64,000 nucleotides of DNA, taken from NCBI GenBank assembly GCA_903821875.1, contig CAIJMU010000115.1, positions 33,959-97,958 of the forward strand, written 5' to 3'. The DNA is from an uncultured Spirochaetota bacterium (GTDB lineage Bacteria > Spirochaetota > Spirochaetia > Treponematales > Rectinemataceae). Position numbers and translations under genes: made by a program. Below are positions 46,611 to 55,926 of this stretch, piece after piece; position 1 is the first letter of the stretch, and the number at the start of each line of letters is the position of its first letter. The notes under the pieces were generated by a model. It did not search any database, was not told the origin of the DNA, and was given only the letters and a program-made list of their open reading frames with translations.

Positions 46611-46805
46611 ATGCTGCCAATTCTCTACCTGTCAGCGTTCATCAACCGCAACCGAAGCAGGTACTACGAACTTCTGGGTGGCGTCACGGAGCGTGGGGCG
46701 TGGATGGAATGGCTACTTGAGGAGGCGGGGATACTCGAGCACGTGAAGTACGGGAAGTACCAGCTCTATGTGAATCGTGAATTGATCGAGTTGATCAACG
46801 GCTAG
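46611..46805 (+). pseudogene. C-terminal remnant of a Fic-family gene
   Basis: The frame encodes L-Y-L-S-A-F-I-N-R-N-R-S-R-Y-Y-E-L-L, V-T-E-R-G-A-W-x-E-W and a winged-helix tail G-K-Y-Q-L-Y-V-N-R-E-L-I-E-L. These are the last two segments of Fic/DOC proteins. The catalytic HPFxxGNGR part is absent, and an internal deletion joins the helix to the tail. About 135 bp upstream (46475-46610) shows nothing recognisable. Confidence 0.6.
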
Positions 46806-46920
46806 CCTGCCGACTCTGGGTTTCCTGCCCTTCGAGAAGGACCCGCCACGCATCCATCAAAAGATGTGCGCACCCGTGCGGGTCGTTCTATTTCCCAACC
46901 CCAGAGCAAAGAAGAATCCA

Positions 46921-47037
46921 CAATGCCTGCTCCTTGAGAGGGAAGGTCTCTGGTTGAGCCAAGGCCAGATGGCCCTCCTCTTCGATAAGGATACGGACAC
47001 CATATTCGACGGTTTGCCCGCCATTGCAGAATTGTGA
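46921..47037 (+). pseudogene. Fragment of a RhuM-family gene
   Basis: One frame reads L-L-E-R-E-G-L-W-L-S-Q-G-Q-M-A-L-L-F-D-K-D-T-D-T-I before losing similarity and stopping at 47037. That matches the N-terminal HTH of RhuM (virulence-associated) proteins, where the usual text is L-W-L-x-Q-x-Q-M-A-x-L-F. The rest of the 46806-47110 interval shows no gene. Confidence 0.45.
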
Positions 47038-47110
47038 TTTTCTGAAGACCGAATGCCCATGGAACCCAGGAGAGCGGCATTTTCTCTGAAGCGTGTCGTC
47101 AGCGCCTCTC

Positions 47111-48169
47111 CTAATCGATATCGGGCTTCGGAATCGCTATGAGAGGCAATGGTACATCCGACCGGAGGTCCGCAAGTCCCCTCCGAACCAGCTCACCCAT
47201 GTTCATTGTCAGGGCATTGAAATCAAGATCGCCAGAACCCACAAGATCTACGGCAAAGCCGATCTCGCCGAGGTCCGCATTGGGGTCGCTCATGGCTGCA
47301 ACGATTCCATCAAGGGCATCACGCTTTGTCTGGGCGCGCACCAGCACATCGAATATGCGGTCATCGAAGCGTCCGGGAATGCCGCTCACGTCTTTCCTGG
47401 CTTCGAGTTCGGCAGACAGCTTCTCGATTTCCATGAGGCTATCCGCTACCCGTGCATCAACCTTGGATACCTCGTCGATCAGAATGGAAAGGGGACCAAG
47501 ATTGTCCCGGAGGATGGAGTCAAAGCTGAGGGCAAGCCGGGTCATCGTCGCTATGTCGTCTTCGATCGCGTCCAGGTCACGTGTAAACTGGTGGGTCTTT
47601 CGGAATATGGATACCGATGCCCTGAGCGAATCGAGGACCCTTCGCTGGGCAGTCTCGTCATCAACCAGAGTCTCGAGGGCTGTCAATGCATGGCGTAGCT
47701 TCCTGATGATGAGGACACTGGCCCGCGTCAGGTTGTAAACGAGAGCCCTGATGCGCTGACGCTCTCCCTCAAGGCCCTGGGCTACCTCTTCCTGTCCGGA
47801 AGCATGCGCCTCCGCTATCAGCTCAGAGCGGCGCTTCTCCATTACCTCGAGTTCGGCTGCCTTCTTTGTGAAGTACTCCCGCACAGCATCCCCGATGCCG
47901 CCGAAGGTCTCCTTGCATGAACCAATCTTGTCTTTGAGCGATGTCACAAGCTCGTCATAATTGCCGACGAGTTCTTCCATGAGCCCTATTCGCTGATTCG
48001 CATCGAGGGGTGGAGCCTTCTTCCTGAAGATCGCGGCAAAGCGACGATCATCAGCAGGCTTTTGAAGCAGTTCACGTCGTTCCTTGATTCCTGCCTGGAG
48101 GCTTTCGAAATGGGCATCCCTGATTTCAGGAAGGTCATACGAAGTACCGAGGATCGAAATGGATTTCAT
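47111..48169 (-). CDS. Coiled-coil protein of unknown function
   Basis: The 352-aa protein (from ATG 48169) is nearly all alpha-helical. Long coiled-coil segments run about 65-160 and 175-260, rich in E, K, R, D and L, with no signal peptide or membrane helix. No catalytic motif is seen. Its start overlaps the stop of a 49-aa membrane peptide by 4 bp (ATGA), so the two are coupled. The pattern loosely recalls TelA or septation-type helical proteins, but I do not recognise a family. The neighbourhood of toxins and remnants makes an accessory or defence role possible. Confidence 0.6.
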   Translation of the reverse strand: MKSISILGTSYDLPEIRDAHFESLQAGIKERRELLQKPADDRRFAAIFRKKAPPLDANQRIGLMEELVGNYDELVTSLKDKIGSCKETFGGIGDAVREYFTKKAAELEVMEKRRSELIAEAHASGQEEVAQGLEGERQRIRALVYNLTRASVLIIRKLRHALTALETLVDDETAQRRVLDSLRASVSIFRKTHQFTRDLDAIEDDIATMTRLALSFDSILRDNLGPLSILIDEVSKVDARVADSLMEIEKLSAELEARKDVSGIPGRFDDRIFDVLVRAQTKRDALDGIVAAMSDPNADLGEIGFAVDLVGSGDLDFNALTMNMGELVRRGLADLRSDVPLPLIAIPKPDID

Positions 48170-48315
48170 CTTACCGCCCACTTGCCCAGACTGCTGTGAC
48201 CCCATCGGGCCAAGAAAACGAGGAGCAGGATGATTGGCTTGCCAAAGGCAGCCATCCCGAGAAGATCGAAGAATCGAGTGCCCTTTGGCATGATGGGTAT
48301 CGGCATTTTGCTCAT
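48166..48315 (-). CDS. 49-residue single-span membrane peptide
   Basis: The peptide has one hydrophobic helix, roughly A-F-G-K-P-I-I-L-L-L-V-F-L (23-36), with a basic N-terminus and a basic C-terminal W-A-V-R tail. The stop overlaps the ATG of the coiled-coil gene. A weak GGTGG site precedes the ATG at 48315. It might anchor the coiled-coil protein or be a small toxin. Both ideas are speculative. Confidence 0.45.
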   Translation of the reverse strand: MSKMPIPIMPKGTRFFDLLGMAAFGKPIILLLVFLARWGHSSLGKWAVR

Positions 48316-48946
48316 GGTTCCACCCCGTCCCCGAACTATCGTGATCGGTAGCGCACTGAAGTGCTCAGTTTCGTGCATAACGCCTTCCCCTGCAAGTTCT
48401 CCTGCCAAGGAAGATCGTCGCCAGGGAGAGGTGGAAGCCAGATGGGGTGCTGGCTGACAACACGGCAATTTGGGTGATTCCCTGCTCGGGAAAAGAGGCG
48501 GGGGCTTTGCTCGGGTTGTCAGTCTTAGGTCATGAAGGAGACGCTCTACCGCTTCTTGCGCCAGGGCACCTTCCACCATAAAATTGGTAGCTTTGATTCG
48601 AGGGCGAGATTGTGAGGGAAGGATCATGTCTATACAAGAAAGCGAGATTTCAGCCAACGACCCCGTCACAGTCAGCCGGAACCTCGACCGGATCGCAAGG
48701 CTCCAGGTAACGGATCCATGCCGCTTCGTTCTCGTAATGCATTCCTTCGTCGCGGGTATTCCCGGCACAGTTCGTCAGGCGTCCTTCCGCCGCTCCGCAC
48801 ATGAGAGCTGTAACCGTCATCGGCTGGCGAGCGGCGGGGTTGGGCTCTTCGCTCCAATCTTTCCGGCGCAGGGCTGGGTGTGGTGAGCCCCTTCGTCAAT
48901 ACATAATCGAGAGATTTTTAAGGTGGATCGCCCTTTCATGATGTTT
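48316..48946. other. Gene-free stretch with no recognised content
   Basis: About 630 bp between the membrane peptide and the transposase. Several frames stay open by composition but none shows a family motif. One minus-strand peptide of about 56 codons (from near 48826) contains repeated Cys but no recognisable pattern. It is probably scrambled accessory DNA. The end of the IS element should lie near 48918-48935, where an AT-rich AAGGTGGATCGCCC sequence resembles an IS3-type end. Confidence 0.4.
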
Positions 48947-49810
48947 CTACGCAACAGCACTCAGTGCCTGTTGCTCTTCGCTGGGCCTGAACCTACCCTC
49001 ATAGACTTCATTCGGAGTTGCGTAATCAAGCGACTGGTGGAACCGCTCCCCGTTGAAGAACTCGAAGTAGCGGCGCAACCCGAGCCTGAGCTCCGGCATT
49101 GTCTCGTAGCCTTTGAGGTAGATGTCCTCGTACTTCAGCGAACGCCAGAATCGTTCGACGAAAACATTGTCCAATGCCCTGTTCTTTCCGTCCATGCTGA
49201 TCTGGATTCCATGGGATTCAAGCACCTTCACAAATGCCTCCGACGTGAACTGGCTTCCTTGGTCTGTGTTGAATATGGCAGGCTCCCCCCATACGGCCAT
49301 GGCCTCTTCCAGCGCGGAGACACAGAACTCCGCATCCATGGTGTTCGAAACCTGCCACGACAGCACTTTCCGCGAGTACAGGTCGATAATCGCCACCAGG
49401 TAGACTGACCCTCCGCCCAGCTTGATGTAGGTGATATCCGTTGCCCACACCTGGTTCGGAAGCCAGATCTGCTTGTCCCGCAGCAGGTATGGATACTTCC
49501 TGTGGCCCTTTGCGGGGACTGACGTGCGCTTGCCGGGATAGATCGCCCGCAGGCCCGCCTTCTTCATGATCCTCCGAACCTGCTTGAGCGTGACGTCCAT
49601 ATCCTTGAGCGCCCGCCAGATCTTGCGGTATCCGTAGAACGGCCGCTCCCTGAGTTCCTCCATGATGGCCTTGAGGATCGCCAGCTCGCGCTCGTCCTCG
49701 GTCGTTATGGCCTTGTAGTAGTAAGCGGATCTGCTGATCCCCAACAATCTGCACTGGCTGCTGATCGAGAGCGTCGGATTGTCCGGCTCTACAGCGGCGG
49801 CTCCGTCCAC
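48947..49810 (-). mobile_element. IS3-family transposase OrfB (partial IS, OrfA missing)
   Basis: The 287-codon frame has the OrfB features: an N-terminal HTH_21 (S-R-S-A-Y-Y-Y-K), Y-G-Y-R-K-I-W, and the DDE integrase core W-A-T-D-I-T-Y-I (first Asp), F-N-T-D-Q-G-S-Q-F-T-S (second Asp) and D-N-V-F-V-E-R-F-W-R-S-L-K-Y-E (Glu). The core looks intact. OrfA and the left terminal repeat are absent: at about 49810 the frame abuts a truncated DUF1810 gene directly. Without OrfA, frameshifted OrfAB cannot form, so the element is probably immobile. Confidence 0.85.
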
Positions 49811-50067
49811 AAGGTCATTGAGGAGCACAGCTTGAGATCGTCGGGGGAACCGAAGATTTCGTGTGCGGTTGGCCCTTGGAGCGAGAGCAAGACCGCAGAG
49901 ATTTCCACGAGGCGTGGTCCCAATAGTGGATGCGCGAGATAGGCACGTGCCTCCTCGAGATCGCGGATTGCATAAAGGCGGGCGTAGTCCGACCGACCGA
50001 GACCTGCGAGCTGCGGAAGGATAAACCACATCCAGTGCGATCGTTTGCGGCCGCCTTCGCTGCAACT
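49810..50067 (-). pseudogene. DUF1810 gene cut by the IS junction
   Basis: The frame encodes G-R-K-R-S-H-W-M-W-F-I-L-P-Q-L-A-G-L-G-R-S, Y-A-I-R-D-L-E-E-A-R-A-Y-L-A-H-P and H-E-I-F-G-S-P-D-D-L-K-L-C-S-S-M-T-L, all diagnostic of DUF1810 (about 140 aa). The last 25 to 30 residues are replaced by transposon sequence at 49810, and the N-terminal 30 are scrambled upstream of 50067. It is not functional. Confidence 0.75.
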
Positions 50068-50094
50068 GCAGCGAATCCATCGCAGAGATGCAAA

Positions 50095-50272
50095 CCACTT
50101 TCCGCCTGATATCTGTCGCAGTAAACCGTCCAGTACCAGCTCTGAGTCCCATCCTCGGAACGATAGTCAGCTTCGTTTCTGCCAAGGGCCGTCACGAGCT
50201 TCCTGCCGAGCCCTCCGACATCGAGATTGACCCGGTTCGAGTTCCGGTAGCCGAGCAGAGACGCAATCCTAT
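50095..50272 (-). pseudogene. Short gene fragment next to brxL
   Basis: A frame overlapping the brxL stop reads L-L-G-Y-R-N-S-N-R-V-N then G-R-K-L-V-T-A-L-G-R and D-G-T-Q-S-W-Y-W-T-V. It resembles the small domain of restriction- or HNH-associated proteins with L-G-Y-x-N-Y-x-x-V-N and a W-Y-W box. It lacks a start and is lost after about 58 codons. Identification is tentative. Confidence 0.3.
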
Positions 50273-52356
50273 TTTCCCTTGATATATGTCACCTCAAACG
50301 CCTTGCAGTACCTCGCCCGCTGGTCCAGGCCTGCCAAAGCCAACAACCCGGACTCAAAGCGCTGAAAGATATCCAGCCCTCTGTCGAGCGAGATCTTCCA
50401 CCCGGTGTCTGTGCTGATGCTCCGCGCATGAAGGGTCCTGGAAGTGTCGAACTCGTAGGTGAACACGATGTCCACCTTCATGAGGTCGTCCTGGATCTTC
50501 CTGAGATTGTCTTCGATTTCGAAGCGGTTGAAATCACCGTAGTCGGTCGTGAGGTGAACGGCGATCTCTTCCCCCTGGGGCTTGATGTCGAGGACTACCT
50601 GCATGAGTTCGACGAGGTTCCGGATCTGGTAGGCCTTCCTGATGTAAGGATCGATGATATTGATGACCGTTGCACCGCGGAGGTAGTCAGCAAACAGCGT
50701 CCGATAGGAGATGCCTGTCTGATTCTCGGCGATGGTGAAATGGATGGGGCCGCTCGGTCTGGCAGGCTGAGCAGGAAGATCCGAACCTGTTGAAGTTGTT
50801 GTGGAGCCTGGGATGCCTACTGTATTCGGAGCGGCGGTGCCGCTGATCTCGTCGCCCTCCCCTTCCCCTCCAGGCACTGCGACCGGCTGGTGTCCTCGGA
50901 GCATGGGATACCGCAGCTCTTCGGCGGTCATGACCTCTCGGCTCTCGCCGGTCTCCAGATCGGTATACGCGAACCTGACAGGATCGAAGGTATGATCGAT
51001 TTTTAGAATCTCGTTCTTGATCCGCTTTCGGCCTTCCATGGCGAAGACGAGAAGGTGCTCGATCTCCTCTTTGCTCGCGACCTTGTGCGGATAGATGATC
51101 TTCATGAGTCCCGAGAAGGTTTTGCTGATAGCCAGCTTGTCGCGCGTCGAGAGTGTCTCATCGAGCTCGAAGAGCTTGCGATAGGCATCCGAATGGTCCA
51201 TCGATCGCTGGAGCTTCAGCACCTGGGCAAGGTAGTCGACGATAAAGCCGAAGTCACCGGTGAACATCTCGTTGCGGATGATCGCAACTTCCCAACCCGG
51301 AATATAGAAATGCAGACGATCGATGAAGGCTGAGTCCTGATACTTGCCCGGCAAATCCATAAAGAGATTCTCGTGCTTGAGCATGTAGGAGACGGTCTTC
51401 GAAGTGTTACCGACAAAGACGATCGAGGCATCCGCCGTCAGCTGCTCGGTACCGCGCGAGAAGGAACGGTTTGCAAGGTAGTTCTTCATGACATCGACCA
51501 GGGTCTTGTCCACCTGCTTGTCGCGGCCTGCGAACTCGTCGAAGGCGACGGTATCCCAGTACCCCACGAGACCGATTTTGTTGGTTGAGTTGTTGACGAA
51601 GAGCTTGGCGAGGGTCACTTCGCCGCCAGAGATCAGTATGCCGTGAGGGGAAAACTCCGAGTAGATATGCGATTTGCCGGTGCCCTTGGGACCCAGCTCG
51701 ATAAGGTCGTAATTGTTCTCACAAAATGGGATCAATCGGACAAGCTGGTACCACTTGTTTCGTTCGGAAAGCGCTGTGGGGTCAAAGCCCAGGCCGCGGA
51801 TAAGGAAATCGATCCATTCTTCCGTGCCAAACTGGGCTCGGGCGGCGATGAAGTCCTCGAGACTCGCGCTCGCGATCTGGATGGGCTTGAGCTGCTCGAT
51901 CACCCAGGGAACGTGCTCGCGGTCCTCCTCGTAGCGATACTCGATATCGACTATAGACCAGACGCCGCCGACGAGAAGCTTCGGAAAATTCTTGACGTAG
52001 TCTGCTTCGACAATGACCTTCTTGATTCCCAGGTTCGAAAAGGAAGCCTCGTAAGTGCCCTTGGTGTCATTGAGGGTGACGGTCACACGATCAATGACCT
52101 TGTAGCGCCCCCGCTCCTTGATCCAGGAGAGCACGAGCTGATTCTCACTTCGATTCACATAATGCTTGGCAAGGATCTCCTTGACGGTCTCAATGCCGGT
52201 GGCGATCGTCGTCTCGTCGCTCGTCGCGCAATATTGGCCCAAGAGGTACTCGAGGACGTAGGTCGGCACGAGGGCATTGCCCTTCACGAGCTTCGACAGA
52301 TCCTTGCGGACGATATAGCCTGAAAAGAGCTCCTGAATCTTGTTCTCGTCGATCAT
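50269..52356 (-). CDS. brxL: BREX type 1 Lon-like ATPase BrxL
   Basis: The 695-aa protein is the last core gene of a type 1 BREX defence system. An N-terminal domain (about 1-190) with M-I-D-E-N-K-I-Q-E-L-F precedes the AAA+ core: Walker A GPKGTGKS (222-229), the motif S-P-H-G-I-L-I-S-G-G, Walker B V-A-F-D-E-F (about 270-275) and F-V-G-N-T sensor 1. A Pro/Ser/Thr-rich linker (about 500-550) joins a C-terminal domain of Lon/MIT type without a catalytic Ser-Lys pair that I can see. BrxL forms ring complexes on DNA and is needed for phage exclusion. It starts 15 bp after pglZ. Confidence 0.93.
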   Translation of the reverse strand: MIDENKIQELFSGYIVRKDLSKLVKGNALVPTYVLEYLLGQYCATSDETTIATGIETVKEILAKHYVNRSENQLVLSWIKERGRYKVIDRVTVTLNDTKGTYEASFSNLGIKKVIVEADYVKNFPKLLVGGVWSIVDIEYRYEEDREHVPWVIEQLKPIQIASASLEDFIAARAQFGTEEWIDFLIRGLGFDPTALSERNKWYQLVRLIPFCENNYDLIELGPKGTGKSHIYSEFSPHGILISGGEVTLAKLFVNNSTNKIGLVGYWDTVAFDEFAGRDKQVDKTLVDVMKNYLANRSFSRGTEQLTADASIVFVGNTSKTVSYMLKHENLFMDLPGKYQDSAFIDRLHFYIPGWEVAIIRNEMFTGDFGFIVDYLAQVLKLQRSMDHSDAYRKLFELDETLSTRDKLAISKTFSGLMKIIYPHKVASKEEIEHLLVFAMEGRKRIKNEILKIDHTFDPVRFAYTDLETGESREVMTAEELRYPMLRGHQPVAVPGGEGEGDEISGTAAPNTVGIPGSTTTSTGSDLPAQPARPSGPIHFTIAENQTGISYRTLFADYLRGATVINIIDPYIRKAYQIRNLVELMQVVLDIKPQGEEIAVHLTTDYGDFNRFEIEDNLRKIQDDLMKVDIVFTYEFDTSRTLHARSISTDTGWKISLDRGLDIFQRFESGLLALAGLDQRARYCKAFEVTYIKGK

Positions 52357-52371
52357 GCTGCCATCCCCGGT

Positions 52372-54906
52372 TTAGAAGAAGTCGATCTCAAGAGCGAGCT
52401 GCTTGAGTCGGAAGGAGATCGACTTGTAGTCGATCATGGTGCCGCCCTCGGCAACGGTGAAGAGTTTCAGGAAGATCTCATGGCCCACCTGCTTCTTCGC
52501 CACTGGGGCGAAGGCAAAGGACTGGGCGACGCTTCGATTCATCTCGGACTCGTCCTTCGAATCGAAGCTACGGTCCATCTTGTTGGAGAGGAGGTCGCCG
52601 CTAGATGACTCGAACCAGGCCGCGATCCGGCGAGGCAGAGCCTTGCCGCCGACAGGCTCCTCCTGAAAGAACTTCAAGGTGATAGATGGAGAGGTGATGT
52701 CATTCGAGCCCAGAACGGAGACCTCGACCTTCCGAGCATCGTCCTGCCGCGACTTGTTGACCTTCAGTACAGGGATGGCGATTTCCTGGAGGGAAGCTCC
52801 GCCATGGATGTAGCGGCCGAGTCCGCCTTTCTTCCTGATCTTGGAGAGCCCCTTGGCGACCAAGGCGGAGGTCCCGACAGAGAAGGCTGGTTCGGGCATG
52901 CCGTAGAGACCAAGTCCTGGTCGTTCCGCCAATTCGAGCCCGAGGATGAAGCGCCGATCTCTGTAGCTCTCTCCGTTCTGGGCATCGATAGAGAGCATGT
53001 AGGCCTCCTCCGACGCATCACCCGAAAAGATGAAGCCATGGTCAGCGGTCACAAGGATATTGGAGCGATTGAGGTTGGTGATGCGCTTGATGAGGTCGAT
53101 GATCCGGTCGATCTCTTGGTCGACTGCCCGCGGCAGGCCTGAATCGGTGGCGTGACTCGCGGAGTCAATCTGGTCGGAGTAGACATAGACCAGGTCATAG
53201 TCGCGGAGTTCCTTGTCGGCATCCACGGATGAGAGGGAGAGGAGCGAATCGGCGCCGATGGCACGGGCCTTTTTGCCGGGGTAGCGAGCTGCGACCTTGG
53301 TGGCGAGGTGGACGCTTCTCCCCTCGATGCCATTCACAGCGGATCCGTCGATGAGGACGGCCCCGGTCTCGACTACCAGTGCAAGCTGGTCATGAGGCAG
53401 GAGGGCGGCCATTCCATGGGGGGTATAGGTCGGGACAAGGGCCGCGAGGGCTTCCAGTTCTACCCGGAAGCGATTGCGCTCGACGAGCCGTTCCGCGAGT
53501 TCAGCCCCGGCCTCCCAGCGCAGTCCATCGGAGACGATCACGAAGAGGATCTTGTTGTCCTTGAGATACGGGTCGACAAACGTACGGAAGAAAGCATTTT
53601 GGCGCTTGGTGAAGGTGAAGGCCGGATCAAGGTCCATGAAGCCCTGCCAGCGGAGGGCGAGGGGATCCAGGAAGCCATTGAGGTAAAGGTCGTCCACCCG
53701 TCCGAGGAGTGAGGCGAGTTCCCCGCCCGACCCGGCATTCTGGTAGGCCAGCACGAAGCCGCGGTAGAGGCGGTCCACCTTGTGGAGCTCTTTGGTATAG
53801 CGCTCCCAAAGGGCTTGCTTGCTCGCTTCTCCCATGCCCTCCAGCTTCTTGAGCGAGCGCACCGACTGCTCGATAAGGCAGGCAGCCTCCAAGGCATCGT
53901 AGTAGGCCTTCAGGGCACCGTCATGGTCGTTGCGGTACCAATAGAGGCTCTTCCGCTCCCTGATGCGTTCCAGGGTCTTTGCCAGGTCGCTCCGACCGGA
54001 TAGCAGGCCCGAGATGATCCGGCCGACGATAACCTGGTCGGCGATTCGATAGATATCGACATGGAGGAGTCGCTCGTCGGTCAGGGCAGTGAGGGCATCC
54101 TTCGCATTGGTTTCTACCTCGATCCGGCGCGAAACGGTCTCGAAGCGCTCGGTCTCGGACTTCGCGTCGCGCCAGCCATCGATGAAGACAAAGGCACGCT
54201 GGCATTCCGCCGAAGGCCGTTCACCTGCCTGGAAGGAATAGGCGTTCTGGAAGAGCCTGAGGAGGATCCCCCGAGGCTCGGGAGAATCGAGCACGATGCC
54301 GTACTCTCGCCTGATCCGCTCGAAGAAGGTTCCCTCCAGCTTCCACTCGAGCACACGCTCCCAGCGCTTGGACGATTCATCATCGGCGCAGAGGGAGATC
54401 AGGATGTCATCGATGGAGCGAATAGCCTGCCGCTCGGCCTTGGTTCGGGAGGAGGCGATGGAAAGCATTGCGAAGAGGAGTTGTTCCTCGGTCCAGTCCG
54501 GCTTGGCCAAGGCAGCCAGCGGATCGAAGCGCTCTCGAGCCTCACGGAAGAAGACGAGGCGGTCCTGAACCACCCTTCGAAGGGATTCCGAGAGGCACAG
54601 ATCCTGGATGTACATGGAAGCTTCGTCGGTCGAAAAGACAAAATTACCGAGGGCGAGGTCGAGGAGCCAGTCGCTCGCTTCAGGCGGCCGTTCCTTGGAG
54701 GAATAGACCAGGTACTTCGATTCCCCGTCCCCCCGAAGCAAGGTATGGCGCACCATGAACTCGTTGTTTTCAAGCTCTATCTTCTGGATGTCGCCCTGTT
54801 TGAAGCCAGCAAAGACATCCCGCATCATCCCCTGGGGATCGTACCAGAAGACAATCCGGTGCTTCGCGAAGTGGCGGCCGAGGGCCTCATAAACCTTTTC
54901 TGACAT
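52372..54906 (-). CDS. pglZ: BREX type 1 alkaline-phosphatase-superfamily protein PglZ
   Basis: The 844-aa protein is PglZ type A. The N-terminus (V-F-W-Y-D-P-Q-G-M-M-R-D) and the L-E-N-N-E-F-M-V-R-H segment are typical. The phosphatase-like core shows V-I-V-S-D-G-L-R-W-E (about 455), P-T-Y-T-P-H-G-M-A-A-L-L-P and V-T-A-D-H-G-F-I-F (about 620), carrying Asp and His metal ligands. GAGGAGA lies 6 bp before the ATG. A repeated 31-bp element lies just upstream. In most BREX loci pglZ follows pglX directly; here about 8 kb of accessory genes separate them. Confidence 0.94.
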   Translation of the reverse strand: MSEKVYEALGRHFAKHRIVFWYDPQGMMRDVFAGFKQGDIQKIELENNEFMVRHTLLRGDGESKYLVYSSKERPPEASDWLLDLALGNFVFSTDEASMYIQDLCLSESLRRVVQDRLVFFREARERFDPLAALAKPDWTEEQLLFAMLSIASSRTKAERQAIRSIDDILISLCADDESSKRWERVLEWKLEGTFFERIRREYGIVLDSPEPRGILLRLFQNAYSFQAGERPSAECQRAFVFIDGWRDAKSETERFETVSRRIEVETNAKDALTALTDERLLHVDIYRIADQVIVGRIISGLLSGRSDLAKTLERIRERKSLYWYRNDHDGALKAYYDALEAACLIEQSVRSLKKLEGMGEASKQALWERYTKELHKVDRLYRGFVLAYQNAGSGGELASLLGRVDDLYLNGFLDPLALRWQGFMDLDPAFTFTKRQNAFFRTFVDPYLKDNKILFVIVSDGLRWEAGAELAERLVERNRFRVELEALAALVPTYTPHGMAALLPHDQLALVVETGAVLIDGSAVNGIEGRSVHLATKVAARYPGKKARAIGADSLLSLSSVDADKELRDYDLVYVYSDQIDSASHATDSGLPRAVDQEIDRIIDLIKRITNLNRSNILVTADHGFIFSGDASEEAYMLSIDAQNGESYRDRRFILGLELAERPGLGLYGMPEPAFSVGTSALVAKGLSKIRKKGGLGRYIHGGASLQEIAIPVLKVNKSRQDDARKVEVSVLGSNDITSPSITLKFFQEEPVGGKALPRRIAAWFESSSGDLLSNKMDRSFDSKDESEMNRSVAQSFAFAPVAKKQVGHEIFLKLFTVAEGGTMIDYKSISFRLKQLALEIDFF

Positions 54907-54931
54907 TCGATCTCCTCAACATCAGTCCTGG

Positions 54932-54962
54932 TACTCAATTACATACCTAGTTAGAATACCAG
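54932..54962 (-). promoter_or_regulatory. 31-bp promoter/operator-like element upstream of pglZ
   Basis: The block matches 56602-56632 at 27 of 31 positions and carries ATACCTAG and GAATACCAG. Read on the minus strand it contains a TATGTAAT-type -10 and outer CTGGTA/TACCAG arms. It lies 25 bp before pglZ. The twin copy lies upstream of abiEi, so one regulator may control both. Confidence 0.6.
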
Positions 54963-55002
54963 GCTGCTCATCCACATGCTGGCTCGAGCATTCTCGTTCA
55001 TT

Positions 55003-55926
55003 TCATTCTTCTATCGGCCTGGCAATCCAGGGGCCGGGAGCTATCCACTTCGTAGTTGCAGAAGATGTGCCTTGGCCGGGTATCGCGAAAGGAACGAGGA
55101 AGCAGGCGAGGTGGACGAGGACATCCGAAAACAACTCGGGGCTGTGATCAAGCTTCATGCGGGAGCGAAAAGCCTTCCACTGGACCTGCTTGGCCTGGGC
55201 AAAGTCCTGGGAAAAAAATCCCAATCCAGCAAGGTCAGTGCCCCGCTTCTCGAAGGTCAGGCGGAGCGCCTCACGAAGCGTGCTAGCATCGAAGTCGAAT
55301 TGGCGGGAAAGCAACCAGCTGTCAAAGAAGTCCTTCATCCGGCTGTTCAAGCTCCCGAGTTTCACCATCGCCTGATACTTCTCCGCAATCGCACTCTCTC
55401 GGCTATAGCAGAGTAGCTCTGGCGCAGGTAGGGCAAGGATAGTCGGAAACAGAAGCCTTTCGGGTTCGGGAAATACGACATCACCGAAACCGATATCAAG
55501 TTTCATGTTGATGCGCGCCGAGTCGAGCTGGGCTAGAAAGGTGACGCGGATGCCATGGTAATCGGCATCTTCGGTGATTCGTGAGGTGACGATGGTCGCA
55601 GGATCGAAGAGGATACCGTCCTCGGGGGCCGCGATGGAGATGACAGTTCGAACCGCGGCCTGAATCGCCGCCTCTGCATTGTCGAACTTGCCGAGGAGAT
55701 CGATGTCCATCGTCGAGCGGGATTCGATCGCATGCCATACGCTGAGCATCATGGCGCCTTTCAGGACAAAGCGATCGGCATAGGGTGATTGTGCGAGACG
55801 GAAGAGGAAGCGTTCCATTGCGAAGTATTGGAGCCGTTCATTGAAGGGGCGTCCATCCTTCCTGGACTTGTCCAGGAGGCGTTGCCGAATCGAGGCGGGA
55901 ATGTTCCGCGTCGATTCCTTGCTCAT
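55003..55926 (-). CDS. abiEii: AbiEii nucleotidyltransferase toxin
   Basis: The 307-aa protein is the toxin of a type IV AbiE pair. Marks are R-F-V-L-K-G-A-M-M-L (the G-G/S-x-hydrophobic box of this family), D-I-D-L-L-G-K (74-80, Asp ligands) and the later R-E-S-A-I-A-E-K-Y-Q-A-M-V with the conserved Glu-Lys. It transfers nucleotides to an RNA target such as tRNA, arresting the phage-infected cell. The ATG overlaps the abiEi stop by 4 bp. The C-terminal 30 residues are Pro/Ala-rich and may be an added tail. Confidence 0.88.
   Translation of the reverse strand: MSKESTRNIPASIRQRLLDKSRKDGRPFNERLQYFAMERFLFRLAQSPYADRFVLKGAMMLSVWHAIESRSTMDIDLLGKFDNAEAAIQAAVRTVISIAAPEDGILFDPATIVTSRITEDADYHGIRVTFLAQLDSARINMKLDIGFGDVVFPEPERLLFPTILALPAPELLCYSRESAIAEKYQAMVKLGSLNSRMKDFFDSWLLSRQFDFDASTLREALRLTFEKRGTDLAGLGFFSQDFAQAKQVQWKAFRSRMKLDHSPELFSDVLVHLACFLVPFAIPGQGTSSATTKWIAPGPWIARPIEE

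Noticed and set aside
48316..48768. Upstream extension of the 49-aa peptide to about 200 codons
   Set aside because: The added part has random composition, no ribosome site and no homology. The short ATG start with coupling to the next gene fits better.
50225..50270. T-loop-like GGTTCGAGTTCC suggesting a tRNA end or attachment site
   Set aside because: No acceptor, D or anticodon arm can be built around it, and the bases fit the coding-like fragment next to brxL.
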